The translations under genes and the position numbers were made by a program. A stretch of DNA of 64,000 bases from NCBI GenBank assembly GCA_025174535.1, contig JALBUN010000049.1, forward strand, positions 2,004,470 to 2,068,469. The letters are read 5' to 3'. The notes below the pieces were generated by a model. That model was not told where the DNA came from and did not search any database. It worked only from the letters and a program-made list of their open reading frames with translations. Source of the stretch: Cantharellus purpuraceus (lineage: Eukaryota > Basidiomycota > Agaricomycetes > Cantharellales > Hydnaceae). Of the stretch, positions 35,001 to 50,077 are shown in pieces (positions within the stretch are counted from its first letter, which is position 1; each line of letters starts with the position of its first letter).

Positions 35001-35690
35001 TACAGAGTTGAGTGGAGCTGATGCTACCAACTCAGGTGGCACCAAGGATTTAGTCTCTATCAGAGTTCAGAACAAGATACCGCCCAATACCCAGACAATC
35101 AACAGATTGTAGCGGGTGAGCCAGTTGTGTCCCAGAACTGCCAAGCAAGTAACATCCAACAGAGTTACATAAAAAGTAACAGAGTGGGTGTAGGAAAATG
35201 GAGTGGCAATTTAATTGTGGATTTGATAACGGAGTTAGAGGATCCGTCAAAAAGCCATAACAGCATTGGAGTGATGTCTTCAGTCTGGAGGTGATGTCCT
35301 GAGACAAATGAAGTGTTGAGGAAACAATGAGTGGAACCAGAGTCCACTAGGGTTGGGATCGGAGTTAAGGGGATAAGATCGGAGGTGAGTCAGAGTGTCA
35401 AGACACAGAGCACTATTACACTTACCCATACTCAGTGCTACCCCTTGGCCTGACTGTTCTTTGGTGTGCTGAACAACTGTGTTACACACTGTCTGTTTGC
35501 TAGGACCATTGTGCGCAGGCTTATAGGATCTATTCCTTAAGCGAACTGACACTGGTGACAATAATAGGAAGGGGGGTGGTAGAAGGGATAGACCATAGAA
35601 CAGCTCAGGCTGGATGGCAGCCATGTGAGGTGAGATGCAGCATGTTGTGAGTAGGAGTGGACATGTTTTTACTATCAAGTTCCCATGGTG
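32058..35690 (-). pseudogene. gypsy-2 protease-pol: protease, reverse transcriptase, RNase H, integrase; chromodomain mostly lost
   Basis: The retropepsin motif DSGSTHCFL is at about 35,345, followed by LFDGSSNSVI. Reverse transcriptase includes [20 protein letters not shown] and a mutated active site YLDN near 34,265. RNase H carries TRTSNTF-type shadows, with its real frame at 33,690-33,560. Integrase shows MDFIEKLPASSGYNT and TSDYGTKF (33,020-32,724). After the integrase, the sequence jumps from PPIVIDGEPE to SDFHQVYPHKPGPIL, so most of the chromodomain is deleted. There are multiple stops. The YLDD-to-YLDN change and the deletion show that it is inactive. Confidence 0.85.
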
Positions 35691-35755
35691 CACTAGTAAC
35701 TATTATTCTGCCCAGCATATGCTGGAGCCAATAATTATTGGTAACAAATACTCTC

Positions 35756-35836
35756 TACTGGAACCAGAGGGCATTAAAGTTGAATGCTGAGGGATAAAAC
35801 TCATTGGATTTGATGGCATGGTGCTGATTGTAAATA
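35756..35836 (+). repeat. Dispersed 80-bp repeat, copy 1
   Basis: From tactggaaccagagggcatt to gattgtaaatag it matches 40,573-40,648, with an insertion of about 8 bp. It lies just beyond the truncation of gypsy-2. The origin is unknown. Confidence 0.7.
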
Positions 35837-36531
35837 GCATGATCACAGCACTTTTGCTGATGTGGGGGTGTCACAATGTGTGTGTCTTCCACTTTAGTTC
35901 TTTAGCAGGAGGTCTAGTACCAACTATCAGGTATTGGTTTCTGCCAGAAATACAGTATGCAAGCGTCTTTGTCTTAAAGGAGCTCCTGTAAAGCTGTAGC
36001 GTGCATTAAAAAGACACCTTTCGTCCGGTTGGTACTGTTGGGTTCCGGTACAAAGCAAGCCACAAAGGCACTGAAGTTGCTATTGTACTGTATTTACAGA
36101 TGCATGCATTATTGAATTCTATTTTCCCTACAGTTGCGGTCTATGGACCGCCCTCGGGCTTCCATGTTCTGCTGGCACACATTAGACATAATGGAACTGC
36201 TCCAATAATAGTATGACGTTGCCGCTCCCCTCTCCAAGCACCCGCCCATATAATATACGCTGGAATCGCGAACAGGATGCACACCAATCAGCATAAAGAA
36301 AACATAAGAGAGTCATATTCACCCGTAAGGACATAACTTCTACGTTAAACAAGGCGCAGGTCTAGCTGAGAATCTGACTAAAAAGAGGCGTCGTCAGAGA
36401 TGCTTCTTTGTCCCCATCTACATATTTCCCTCTGTGTGCTCTGTTCGGCGCGCCAACTACTCATCCTACCAGAATCAACTATCCCCCAACTTCGTCGCAT
36501 CCATCGCTTCATATGTGAATATGTACCCAGG
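35837..36531. other. Intergenic, nothing recognised
   Basis: The region has only short open frames without a family signature. It lies between the end of the transposon block and the 3' end of the F-box gene, and base composition shifts from AT-rich to balanced here. Confidence 0.4.
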
Positions 36532-38245
36532 TCAATCCAACGTCGTGCTGCAGTTTTCATGGTAGGGCATTAAGTGAATGCTTCCACTATGCGTAGGTGC
36601 AAATTGTTTGTATAGGCTATCGAAACCACCCCGGCCGTGGGCGAGCTTTAGGCATGAAATATCACCAGGTGCCGCTTCTTCCCGGTCGGCCCGCATTCGT
36701 CGATGAATAAAATCAACCAAGGAACCATAGGAAACAACATCTTCCTCTATGATCACCAGCATTTGGAGCCGAGGACATACAGAGTTGACATCCCCATCAT
36801 GAGCAGCTAGGACGGTGAGCAAAAGGTCCAATGCGGGGGAATTTTCGATGATAAGGGTGTCCAGATGATCCAATTGACGAAACATAGTGCGTATCACCTG
36901 TTCGGATGGCTTCCCGCCACATAGGCGTAGATGGGCTAGCCTGACAGTGCCATCTCCACAAATAGCATCTATGGCATCCGTCGCATGCGGAACCTTGAGC
37001 TCAAGCGACTGGAGTGAGGGGACATGGAGACGCGAGAGAAATTCAATTGCAAATTCACCTATACCAATACGGAGCGACTTTAGAGATTGTAAAATTAATG
37101 TGGAAGGTGCCACGTGGAAGTATCTGGAGTCCCGGCTACTCCAACATAAAGAGACAAGGTTGGGAAAGATACTCAGTAGCTGGAGGTATAAGGAAGATGG
37201 ACAATAACGGAAGCAGACTCTAAGGTGTCGCACGGTCCGTATGGGAGGACCTTCCAAAGGTTGAACGATGTTCCCACCGTATTGAAGAATGATTGACTGA
37301 AGGCCAGGACAGTAAAAATGACCCATTTCATCGCTATTAAATTCATGGCAGGTATATTTGAAGGTCTGCATCCCGGCCGCATTGAGTGGGAGGGAACATC
37401 CCCCAATTCTCCCTCCAATGACCCCCCATGTCAGAAACGAAGAATCGGGTCCGCCAGAGCCCCCCATGGAACATTTTGTTATTCTCCCTCCAATGATCCC
37501 CCATGTCATAAACGAAGGATCGGGTCCGCCAGAGCTCTCTACGGAACATTTTAAAAACGGCGTCTCTTTCGACCGCCGCGTGGGCGTTATGTTCTGCTTT
37601 GTCCACCACCTGGCCGTTATGGTCTATTTTGTCCGCCTCCCGGAACCAATTGCGAGGTTTGATGAAGATGTCTAGAGGGTGAGACTTGGACTTCTTAAGC
37701 AATTGGTTAACATATTCTGGGGTGCGGAGCTTCGTGTCAAGTACGACTCTTGACCACATCCGAGGATCATCATGCACAATCATGTGCCATGTGCGGCAGA
37801 CGCTCCCAAGTAGTTCAGCAACCTCATGTGGACGCAATGATTGCATTCTGCCTAGTCTCTCTCCCGGCCATATGATTGGAATTGATGGAATGCAGAGACG
37901 GAGTATTTCCACCAATGTTTCTACAGGGAGCTTTTGGATGGGAGCCACGATGGCATAACGAACGTGGCACCCCATGACCAGCCTGTGGCGCCGAGCTTGA
38001 AGAGCCCCGCTCTCCTCATCGATTGCTTCGATCGCCTCTCGTCGTTCCACGTTGCGTAATGTGATAACGTTAGGTTCCTCTCCATTGGGCACCCATATTG
38101 TCGCGGGGTTTGAGATATCTTCATCCATCAGCGTTTCAAACATAACGCTCTGCAAAACAAAGTAAGATGGGTGCTAACGACCGCAGGTCTATGGAGAGAT
38201 GAGACTGACCATAGGTTTACTACCTTGCGGTTTGTCTATCTCCAT
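36532..38245 (-). CDS. F-box protein with leucine-rich C-terminal half; frame unresolved near 37.4 kb
   Basis: A short first exon, 38,245-38,210 (MEIDKPQGSKPM), joins through a 60-bp intron (38,209-38,150, GTCAGT donor) to 38,149. A coiled segment is followed by the F-box PIQKLPVETLVEILRLCIP and by SVCRTWHMIVHDDPRMWSRV (37,940-37,740). The C-terminal half (37,370-36,532) has LRR-like strands, for example LLSIFPNLVSLCWSSRD and SLKSLRIGIGEF. F-box proteins recruit substrates to SCF ubiquitin ligases; this one's partner is unknown. A 75-bp in-frame tandem duplication lies at 37,406-37,555. The two halves are in different frames near 37,400, so there is either an uncommon intron or a frameshift, and the gene may be dead. 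Confidence 0.7.
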
Positions 38246-39720
38246 GATGAGCTTGCGACGCCTTATGTATGGCTCGGTTATATAACTGCGAGAGTGGCAA
38301 AGATTGAAACTCGCCCGAAAGGGATAGACTCATAATATAACAAACTTTTCTCTCCGCCAGGTGGCTGTTCTCTGTGGACTGGTCTGTGGCTTGGTGCTCA
38401 GAGTGAGTATTCGACCCCCACTATTGTATGACTTGTCCTCAATAGTTTCCACGTGGCGCCATAGGTTGGACCTAGAGGGGGATCCATCACTATAATTTGT
38501 CTCCCGGTAGCGTGCGTGGAAGATATGTGAACGGAGCCGCTGAACTCGGACTTCTTTCAACCCTCGTTTCCAGGCAAAATGTAACCGCAGTCCACCGGAT
38601 TGGACTGAGACAAGGGTAGAACCCTTGTCCGTAGTTAGTTGTGGCTGAACACGTACTCGTTCGGACTGGTCTATTGTCTGAACATCTGAGTATACAATTC
38701 GAGTCCCGCTTCTACTTACAGTATGGTCATAATATCGGCTCCTATGTCCTCCTGGTTATAACAAGTTGAAAATCACAGTTACCAAGTTTGACGACCGTTT
38801 ACTAGGTACACTGTGCTACTTAACATTGGATGGGAATCGCACCCGCAGGAATTAAACAATAAACTTTTAAAATATCTAACAATAATGAACATGTGCGCCA
38901 CAAGGTATTTACAATGAAACCCACATGCAATACATCAAAGACCTGTAGTACGTCTCTCACTTTCCCTTCGGAATATGTATTATAGATATGCCGAGAAGCT
39001 GGGACGACCCCGAAATTTGATAAGATCACACGTTGTGAGACTGCGAGTGTTGGGGAAAGAAAGGCGTGACGAGTGGATGTTGGACGCTGCAAATTCGCGG
39101 AGCAGTCTGCAACCTTTTCATAAGTTTCACTTGTACATACCTAGTTCCCGCCAGCACTCCCCGTCTGGAGTCAAGTGTATCTGCCATGCAGATACATAGT
39201 CACTGCGACATGTCACATGCCGTTCAATGCTACTGATTATATTCGGGTTGAATGAGTTGCACTCGTTCACGTGGGGAATTGCGGCGTTTGACCGTCCTCT
39301 TTCTACCATTGCACGGCAGGCAAGAGTGTTCGCGCGTACAGCAAGTGTGACTGTACAGGAACCACGTCTGATCTGTGTACAGCCACCACGCCGGTTAGAA
39401 GCATAGCAATCCCGGTATAGGAGGTATAGGAGTAGGCGCTTGGGATGCAAGTTCCTGTTAAAAGGTAAATTTTGCCTCCCAAAAGTCAACGGTCTGCCAT
39501 CAACTACATCTCGGCAAAAATGCATGCGGCGCCACCGAATAATGGCTCCTGGGTAACACGCACAGTAAAATGGAGATACCATACATACAAGACATCAGGT
39601 TGCCGGCGTACTTGGTTGGTCGTTGCCTCTTGACTCTCCACTGAAAACTCCATATGATTATGTAATGAGCTGGTCCCAGTCGGGTCTCGGGGATCTTTCC
39701 GACTTAACTCCCACACCGAT
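38246..39720. other. Intergenic, nothing recognised
   Basis: Open frames of up to about 150 codons (minus strand, 39,582-39,127) have no domain signature and atypical composition. The region should contain the F-box promoter and the upstream region of the DUF6593-like gene. Confidence 0.4.
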
Positions 39721-39730
39721 GCTATATAAG
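39721..39730 (+). promoter_or_regulatory. TATA box of the DUF6593-like gene
   Basis: ctatataag lies about 55 bp before the ATG at 39,781, at a distance usual for basidiomycete promoters with short leaders. Confidence 0.5.
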
Positions 39731-39780
39731 TAATAGAATACTGTCTATGCCAGCCTCCTGCGCCGTTTTGAGCTTGTAGC

Positions 39781-40594
39781 ATGCCCCAATCTTCAGACTC
39801 ACAGGACACTCGGCTCAGTTCATCGCCCGTCCTCGTCTATACACTCACAGGCGAATGTGCATGGGACACGGATCTAGTGCCTTTCCCGCGTGGAGCCGGC
39901 CCAGAGTACAAGGTCGCAACGGCGGCTTTTCGTGGGAGAGTATTGAAGGCGGTCCGTGCGGTGGAGGTGACGATGACGGTGACGCGTGTGGCGACGACGA
40001 GTGGGGACGTGGTTGCCACGTTGGAGTGGAGAGATACGTTGCCCGATAAGGTGACGCTGCGGGGTGGCCCGGAAATAAGCATGAATTCGTGGATGAGACG
40101 TGTGGGCAATGGGATATTTCGTCCGAGGCACGCATGATTAAAAGCGTTCTTGCGCCCTTGTTTTGTCTTACGAACGGGCTGGGCGGGTAGCTCCGTGAGG
40201 TTTCAGGATGGACAAGGAAGAACGTATCGATGGAAGAAGATCGCTGTGTGGCAACAGATGGAGGTGAGAATCACTATCTGAATCCGCAGACGTTGTAAAA
40301 TGCACATTGCCCAAGCTCCACGCCGAGGACACACCCACGCGTGCCATTGCTGCCTTTTCTCGCGGCGGCATGGATCCCTTCACGAAAGCATACACAAATG
40401 GCATCCTGGCACTGACAGCGCGTGCGCTTGAGATTGCTGAGCTCTGCGTCGTGTCGTTTCTGTTTTTGGAAAAGCGGCGGCGATTGTGGGAGAGGGAAAC
40501 GGAGAAGCAGGGAGAATTGGCATATTGGAGGTCACAAATCAGATGGAGGACTAATATATTGGGAGTGACCATTACTGGAACCGGAGGGCATTAA
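39781..40594 (+). CDS. DUF6593-like protein, two or three exons, boundaries partly unresolved
   Basis: Exon 1 from 39,781 encodes LVYTLTGECAWDTD, then VTRVATTSGDVVATLEWRD and WMRRVGNGIFRPR. A middle piece after an acceptor-like tttcag encodes DGQGRTYRWKKIAVWQQM near 40,207-40,250. The last piece encodes TRAIAAFSRGG and LEIAELCVVSFLFLEKRRRLW to a stop near 40,594. The order GDxVAxxEW, DG-x-YRWK and a C-terminal hydrophobic VSFLFLEK helix is that of DUF6593, a basidiomycete family of unknown function. The first donor and the second intron are unclear. The 80-bp dispersed repeat overlaps the 3' end. Confidence 0.55.
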
Positions 40595-40648
40595 AGTTGA
40601 GGGATAAAACTCAGTGGGGTTTGACGGCGTGGGTCCGATTGTAAATAG
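40573..40648 (+). repeat. Dispersed 80-bp repeat, copy 2
   Basis: It matches 35,756-35,836 and covers the last codons and the start of the 3' flank of the DUF6593-like gene. It may be an insertion relic or a copied gene end. Confidence 0.7.
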
Positions 40649-40714
40649 TAGGGAGAACGATAATGCCAAGTTAAATCTCGAGTAGATGATTCTACATGAG
40701 CAGAGCGGCTGCGG

Positions 40715-41996
40715 CTAAGACGTCTTAAATGTCCATGAAAAGGTTCTACTGATCATCTCAGAGCAGGTCCTCCTGATCCCCCCCCTCGAGCGTACATTCA
40801 CGGACAAGGCTTCGAGGTAGGCGTCGACAGTCATCTCTGGCTCGTCCCAGTGCATCTATTTGGGGTATTCGATCAGCATCACATTGCCAGCACGCCATCA
40901 CACTCACAAAGTGATTCACACGGGGAACCATTCTGTACTTGATGTTGTCGCCGCCATGCGCAAGGTCGTCTTTCTGGATGGACCAGAGCGCGGCGAGCGA
41001 AAACGAGGCTGTGGCGTCTCCGGTGAGCTCCCAGACTTGCATATGAGGCAGCTTGGCTTTCACTGCCTTGTCAAAGGTCGCCGTCTTGTACACGGTATTC
41101 GACTGGGGCATACAGAGAAGCGCCATTGGAGTATCGACGGTGGTGTACGGGACCGAGTCGATGATGTCCGCCACGTCCGTTGGTGACATGTTCCAGATGG
41201 TGGGCGCGCGGAACGTGGCGGGAAGTGCGTATTCGAGGACATCGTTATCACGAGTGGAAAGATCGCCATGTTGAAAGTATGATGTGATCCAGAGGGTGAA
41301 AGCGGGTGTTCGGGACTTTGCGGGGATGAACGTATCTAGCTCGGGAGTATACGTCTGGGGCGGAAGAGGCAAGCCAAACGCGATGGAGGGGGGTTCTAGA
41401 GGTAAGGGTTTCAGCAGGGAACGGGAACACGGCGAATGGAAGTTGGAATGGGACCTTGCATGATGTGCGCGCGGATGTACAGGGCGAGGCGAGTTTGTAC
41501 AGAGGGTGGTAGTGCCGCGATGTGCGCAATCGCAGCCGAGGTGAATGTGGCCCCAGCCGACCAGCCAAGCAGGGCGACACCGCCTCTCTTTCCATCGGTT
41601 GAGACCTTTGGGAGCATTTCGCGCTGTATGAATGTATCGACAAAGTTGGCAATTTCCAAGCCACGACATTTCAGCCAGTCGGCCTTCTGAGCGTCGTTGC
41701 CAGAGGTGAGGACAGCCTCTTCGTCATCGGAGAATGGTGTGGAGCCCTTGTATCCGCGACGGGTGATGGCGACGAATCGGACACCTTTTGCTTTGGCGAC
41801 GGCAGACACCTTTCGGAATATAGCTAACGAGGAGGTCAGAAGAGGGAAGGAAGGCTTCTTCGAAAGACGAACGACTGGTGAAAACAACGCCATGCACGGC
41901 GAAAATGGTGGTGTATTTGCCTCCCGAGGCAGGAGGGCCGCTGTCGATGTAAGCAAGCTTGATGCCGTTGCTGTCGACGACGATGGTGGAGGACAT
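40715..41996 (-). CDS. Alpha/beta hydrolase, 372 aa, four exons
   Basis: Exons are 41,996-41,876, 41,823-41,455, 41,395-40,908 and 40,855-40,715, with introns of 52, 59 and 52 bp; the sum of 1,119 nt is in frame. The opening MSSTIVVDSNGIKLAYIDSG leads to the strand-loop FAVHG of the oxyanion region. The nucleophile elbow is GWSAG (LLGWSAGATF, near 41,555). The C-terminal catalytic His is probably in RVNHF, which spans the last intron and is followed by MHWDEPEMTVDAYLEAL. No signal peptide is visible, so it is probably cytosolic. Substrate is unknown. An upstream in-frame ATG at 42,023 is possible, but the chosen start matches the family opening. It is transcribed away from the spermidine synthase gene. 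Confidence 0.82.
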
Positions 41997-42477
41997 GAAG
42001 AGGCAGATAATGGATGGGTCCAAGGTGGATTGGACGTGCTAGAGGCAAGCGACGGGGCGCTGCATCCTGCAGGAAGAGTGGCGTGCAGCAGCCTATACAT
42101 TAGTCATGATTTGCAGTTGGACCGCCAGCTTCCATCAGCGTCTAGTGTGATTGATGTCTGATCACAAAGCAACCTTGGCATTGAAAAAAATAGCATCTTT
42201 GCAAAGAAGATTGGCATCACGCACACGAGCACTACGGCGCATTATCAGCACTCAGCACTGGATTATAATCGATGCGCAGGCCGGGTTATGGGTGATGCGT
42301 TGAAGACACCCAAATCAAGCACATTGCACGACTTGCAAGGAAATTTCCACTTGCTTGCCAATAGGGACGGTCTGGTCTAATGGAGGAACTCGGTAACTAG
42401 CCTTTGAGTGTTACGTAAACTTTGAATTTTTTGGCGCGGTATATAAGAGGAGACTGCTTGGCAGGACAAAGACTCTT
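41997..42477. promoter_or_regulatory. Shared divergent promoter region with TATA box for the plus-strand gene
   Basis: 481 bp separates the starts of the hydrolase (minus) and the spermidine synthase-saccharopine reductase (plus). gtatataagagg at 42,439-42,450 lies about 35 bp upstream of the plus-strand ATG. No other site is recognised with confidence. Confidence 0.5.
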
Positions 42478-45133
<2,656 letters not shown>

Positions 45134-48100
45134 GAGGGGGAAATATGTGTTGGGGGTGAAAAAAAAAACATTTGATCTAACTTTGTGAGTTTTCTTGTGC
45201 GGGGATGAATGCGTCGAGTAGAGCTAGCAGCTAGCAGGGTGGGTGGGCCAATCAATCAGCGTTGAATAAATCATCTGTGACGTGCTGTGACTTTGTGCGT
45301 GCTGCAATCTAACGCGTGGCAGGTGAACCAGATCAAGAGGAGAGTGCATGTGGTTAGCTTACAAGTGCGTACGTAGACCTCAGACATGCGTATCTGCGGT
45401 AAAATAACAAGTTAAGACTCGGGGAAAGTGCTAATGGCGCCCTCCGGTCCATGCTGACTTTACTTTGATCACCTGGCGAATGGTGCATTTCCAAGAGGGG
45501 AGTTTACGACCGAAACGCACATGAAATGAAGATATCCTCTATTCTCCCAAAATGACTTGGAGATACCCGATGCTGAGGCGGCTAGCGCTGTCAGGTCGAG
45601 AAACAAGCCTGGCACGGCGAGAGACAGTCCGAGAAATTGATCAGGAGATTGCGGCCCTTCGAGCGCGGCAAGTGTCCTGGTCTAAATCTGCAAGCAATCC
45701 ATGTGCTTCATTTCCGACCAAAAGGCAGAGACAGACACATTGATATCACCGGCCTCCACGGGGCGTTGGCGAACTGCTTGGCAAAGTCTGCCGTGCATGG
45801 CGCACTATTGTGTATGATGATTCTCATATTTGGTCAACATGGCACTCAGATCCATGCCCAGAAGGGATTGATTAATTGCTAATGAACACTCTGGACATCT
45901 TCAGGGATTCAACTTGAATGATGACGTCCTGCTCAAAATTCAACTCGGATCTCCAAGAAGCTAGTAACACTGGAAAACACAATATCCACACCTGAAAATG
46001 TAGGCATCATCCCTGTGTTAGCTCGTGACTTTAGGGCGCAGGAACTAATCGACGGAATCTCTTATAAAAAAAAAAACACTTCGCAGTCCCAACGCACTCC
46101 TTGATTATGGACGCACGGGAGGACATATGACAGTCTGGTTCACCCCCCATCACTAGATTCTGACGATTTCGACACAGCGAGGCAAGGGGTTGATCCTGCC
46201 TCTTTTGAATCACTGTCCCATCGAACGCAATTATCGCTATGTCATCACAGAACCCCGCGGCCCACATAGGCTACGAATCTTCGAGACTAGCTGCTTTTTA
46301 ATACATTCATTCCCATGGAATTTCCCATGGTGGTATGTTCATTTTTCCGTCGCCGTTCTCTTTGATAAAGACGAGCTGGCAATAACGCTGAACATATGGA
46401 TGGGGCGTTTCCACGCGACAGAATAACTGCAAGCACTGGTCTTGGTCTGTTACCAGAAGCATGGAAACCGATGTGGGGATGAAGAAGAATGTGAGCGTTG
46501 TTAACTTGCCTCGTGACGTGGGCATGTGTTTCTAACTAAGTCTGTTCATCGAAGCATGACGGTTGTAACTGATATCATCATGGTACCAGGGTGCTTAGAA
46601 GGCTGGAGAAGGACAATCCTTCACACATATACGTACCCTCTCCTGCTAAACATGCACTGAGACCGAATCGTGAAAACTGCTACCTGCATCAAGCTTACCC
46701 ACGTGTGCTCTATTAGTTCTGTCCATTATAGGACGGGCATTGAACATGCGGTTTGTCCGTCCAGCAGAGATTTCCCGAGCAGGTGATGCGTTTCATTCGT
46801 GACGAAAATACTCTATGTGGTGATTTCAGGAGTCAAATGGAACGAAAATGTGTGAATCACTCTTATGGCACTCCAAATGGACGACCTAGAAGATCTAGGT
46901 GCTGTGAGTACCAACCCAGTTGTGCAGCCATTCCGTGAAGGCCGATGCCAGACATCCTTCATTAGATGCATAAAGGGCCTTTCAAAGACCAAGTGACACC
47001 CTATTGCTCTATATCTTCAATCAATGCGACTGGACATCAGTCAACAGCACATAGAACATACCCATTTAACGATTTCTACTTGCAGAGGTCTATCAGTTTC
47101 GACGCCAATGCACGTTGTTTGAGTGAGCAGAGGAATTCACCTCGCCGCCTTAACCAGGCGTCGTAAGCTCCACCTTGTGAATAGACAGATGGGAAGGTGG
47201 TCAACGTGCCGTCAGCTGTTAGCACCCTTCTCACTCTACTTTCTAAATGGACGACACGCCTGAAACTATACTCCATCCTACAAAGTTGCAACGGCTGCTT
47301 TCCTTAATGCCAATGAGGCCAATGCCATCCAGTCGAGACACGTGGGGCGACAAGAGTCGCAGACTGCTCCAATTCGGAAAAAATCCTTTCACAAGATCTT
47401 ATTCTATCTTGCTGTCATCGCCACCAAGCGTAGGAAACCACCTCGCCCGCACCCGTGCGCAAGGTGTTGCGAACCACTCTGTAATGTGTGCTGCCAGTGA
47501 TCGGAGGTCAACACGGTTAAAGACATTCCGATAGCGCTCCAGAAAGATTCCCAATTGCATTGAAGTCGTTCCCTCTAGACATCTTCACTGAATCTTGTCA
47601 TTGGCGGCCCTCTCCGTTCGTCAAACAATGTGGGATGCTTTGAAGAGAGCTCCGGCGGTTCCGGACCCTGGCATCTCATATGCGTCCACGTTGTAGGGGT
47701 TGGTTCTCGAAGGATTCAATGAATTCGTGCTGTAGACCTTCAGTAACACCCGAGGCCCTGACGGTTTGGGCGGATTCCATTGACCCCCGAACTTCGTCGA
47801 TGGCCCTTCTGTGTCAGCTTTCAGTGCGGTCCAACCTGACCCGACGATGTTGCACTTCCAGATTCGCATGGCCTTGCCCGGCCTGATTCATTTACACTAT
47901 GCGGGGATTTTGGCATGGGTAAAGGTGCATTGCTTGACAACTACCTTATTGCTGAAGTCATGGTATTTGAGTTGTGTCCCATGATGAAAGCTGCCTTAAG
48001 CTGCAGAAAGCTACCTGGGACTCACGATTCCCTTGCACCCAAGAAAGAACGAGGGCTCACGTTCTGAGATCACCAAACGAATGCAGAGGTAAGAGATGGG

Positions 48101-50077
48101 ATCACTCACTATGGCACTTATGTGCATTACAGGGACCACTTTATCTGCGTAGATGTACTGTAGAGGATCTAATCAACCCATCCTGACACGATGATGCGGA
48201 CGGGAAGATGAAGGCGAACAATATGTTTCTCATTGTTCACCTGGCGCGTGGTTCCGGCGTCCCTTAGCCTGGCCGCGTGCCTTGTGCCGCAGCACGCTTT
48301 CATCACGATCTCGATCCCTTACATTCCGATCTTGCTTCCCGTCCCCGTAATAAGGGACCCATCCTCACGCGCCATCACAGCTCCCTGTGATGACGCTAAC
48401 CGGTGAAGACAGTTGAAGACTTTAAAGACCCGGTGCTCGTTCCCCGTCTTTCCCGTGGGAATCGCTCCGTACTAGAGAAACAGCCTGGGAAATTGAGCAG
48501 AGTGGGCAAGAGCTCGGAACCAAGACCTGGGAAGAGACGCTAGGGAGCACGGTGCCCGACAAACCTGACGGGCCAATTAGCCAGGACTTCTTGCTGTGGC
48601 TCCTGGGTGGCTCTCGTTGCCAAGTCATAATTTTTCTCATAGGCTGGGAAAGATGGTCGAAAGTCCACTTAAGCGGGTGAAATCGGAAAGGACATGACGG
48701 AGGGTACTAACCACCGAGCTAATACTAATGGTACGTGGCTGGTATGCCCTGTACATATTCGTAATTGACTAACTTGAGCCTCGTGTTTGTGTGCCAAGAT
48801 TTTGATAGGATTTGATAAGGTGGCACAATGGGCACTTGTCAAGCCAGGTTGGGCTGGTCTTCCAGCAAAGACGGATCAGTTATGAGAACGTGAGAATCGC
48901 GTGACTTATGAGCTGCGCAGCACTACGGTTGGGGAAACAACCAAAAGATGATGCGGGGTGTCATGGCTTGTGCAGATCATACCATAGTAGGTCGAATATG
49001 TCAGACAGGGAGAAGAAGCCCGTTGCATCTGCTCTCTTGCTCGGACTTTGTCGTTCCATGCCTAGTCCAGTTCACCATCCACTACCCATTCACCTGAAAT
49101 ATTATTATGTTATAGGTGACTGAATGCTGCAGAGACTTCGGGACGTCCCCAGAGTGGGCGGATCAGCGGCGAGGCGATTGGGTAGAGGGGAAGAGTTGGA
49201 TGCATAATGGCGCCATCATGAAACACTGATGTGAGATTGGGCCTCGTTACATCTTACAACACGCACCGAGGGTCAAAAGCAAACAAAAGCATCTGCCTTT
49301 CATCAACTCGTGAACAAAACGCCCGAATTGATCGAACGAAAATAATACCAGGCATACTTGCATTCCCCTTCCCCGATTTGATGCGATGAGCACAACGTCC
49401 TAGCTTCTAACCCTAAGTCATCGCATGCCCGAACACCGTTCCGTCCGGTCCCGTCTACTCGCGCGCTAGCCCAGCATGCTAGATAGAGTTCACCAAAAAT
49501 AAAACGCGGGGAGGGAACTCCGAACTGAACGGAGGCGTAGATCAGTTGTAGGCTTTAATCTGTCAGTAGGTCATCATCTCTGTCTCATCTATCGTTTGAT
49601 TTAAATCTGCAGAATTCGGGCGCAGTGATCTGAGTTGCGTGCACTTTTTTTTATTTTTATTTATTTTTATTTTTCTTCTGGTTGGCGCTGCACTTCAATA
49701 TCGTCTTCCGGCTTACGTACATTCCGTGCGGCGTGACCTGGCCTTGGCGCACATCCACAAAGTCGGTCACTCACAAAATATAGGTTTTTGCTAGAAGTGT
49801 ATTATTTTGTTTACGCAGGGGGTTCTCCGGGCAGTAGGGTATAGTTGGCACTGCATTCGCCTCCCTCGGCTTGTCGTGTAGCGAGCGTCATTAGAAAGCT
49901 ACTGCGGCCGGGGTATTCGTGCGTGAGTACAATAAGTGTGTTTGGTTCATTCGGTTGTCTGTGGTTGATTCTGTCCGATTCCTGATTCTGCATATGTTGT
50001 GGATCAGGCCGAGATGGGGATCCAGGGTCGCTTAGGGCGCCCTCCCATCGCCACGTGACTTGCAGCATTGAGGGTGA
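45134..50077. other. Long intergenic region, no gene supported
   Basis: Nearly 5 kb has only short open frames. A coil-like segment at 45,552-45,700 (RRETVREIDQEIAALRAR) resembles the opening of fungal F-box genes and may be a relic. Two minus-strand pieces at 46,525-46,307 and 46,267-46,031 could be one decayed gene, but no family is recognised. A T-rich tract (ttttatttttatttattt) lies at 49,645-49,676. No repeat copy of the retroelements is seen. Confidence 0.4.

Larger units (their letters stand above)
30298..35693 (-). mobile_element. gypsy-2, truncated Ty3/gypsy element with antisense accessory ORF
   Basis: An LTR at 30,298-30,889 is followed by the accessory ORF on the plus strand and pol on the minus strand, the same layout as gypsy-1. 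The element is lost upstream of the protease near 35,690, and no second LTR is found before the host genes. Confidence 0.8.
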
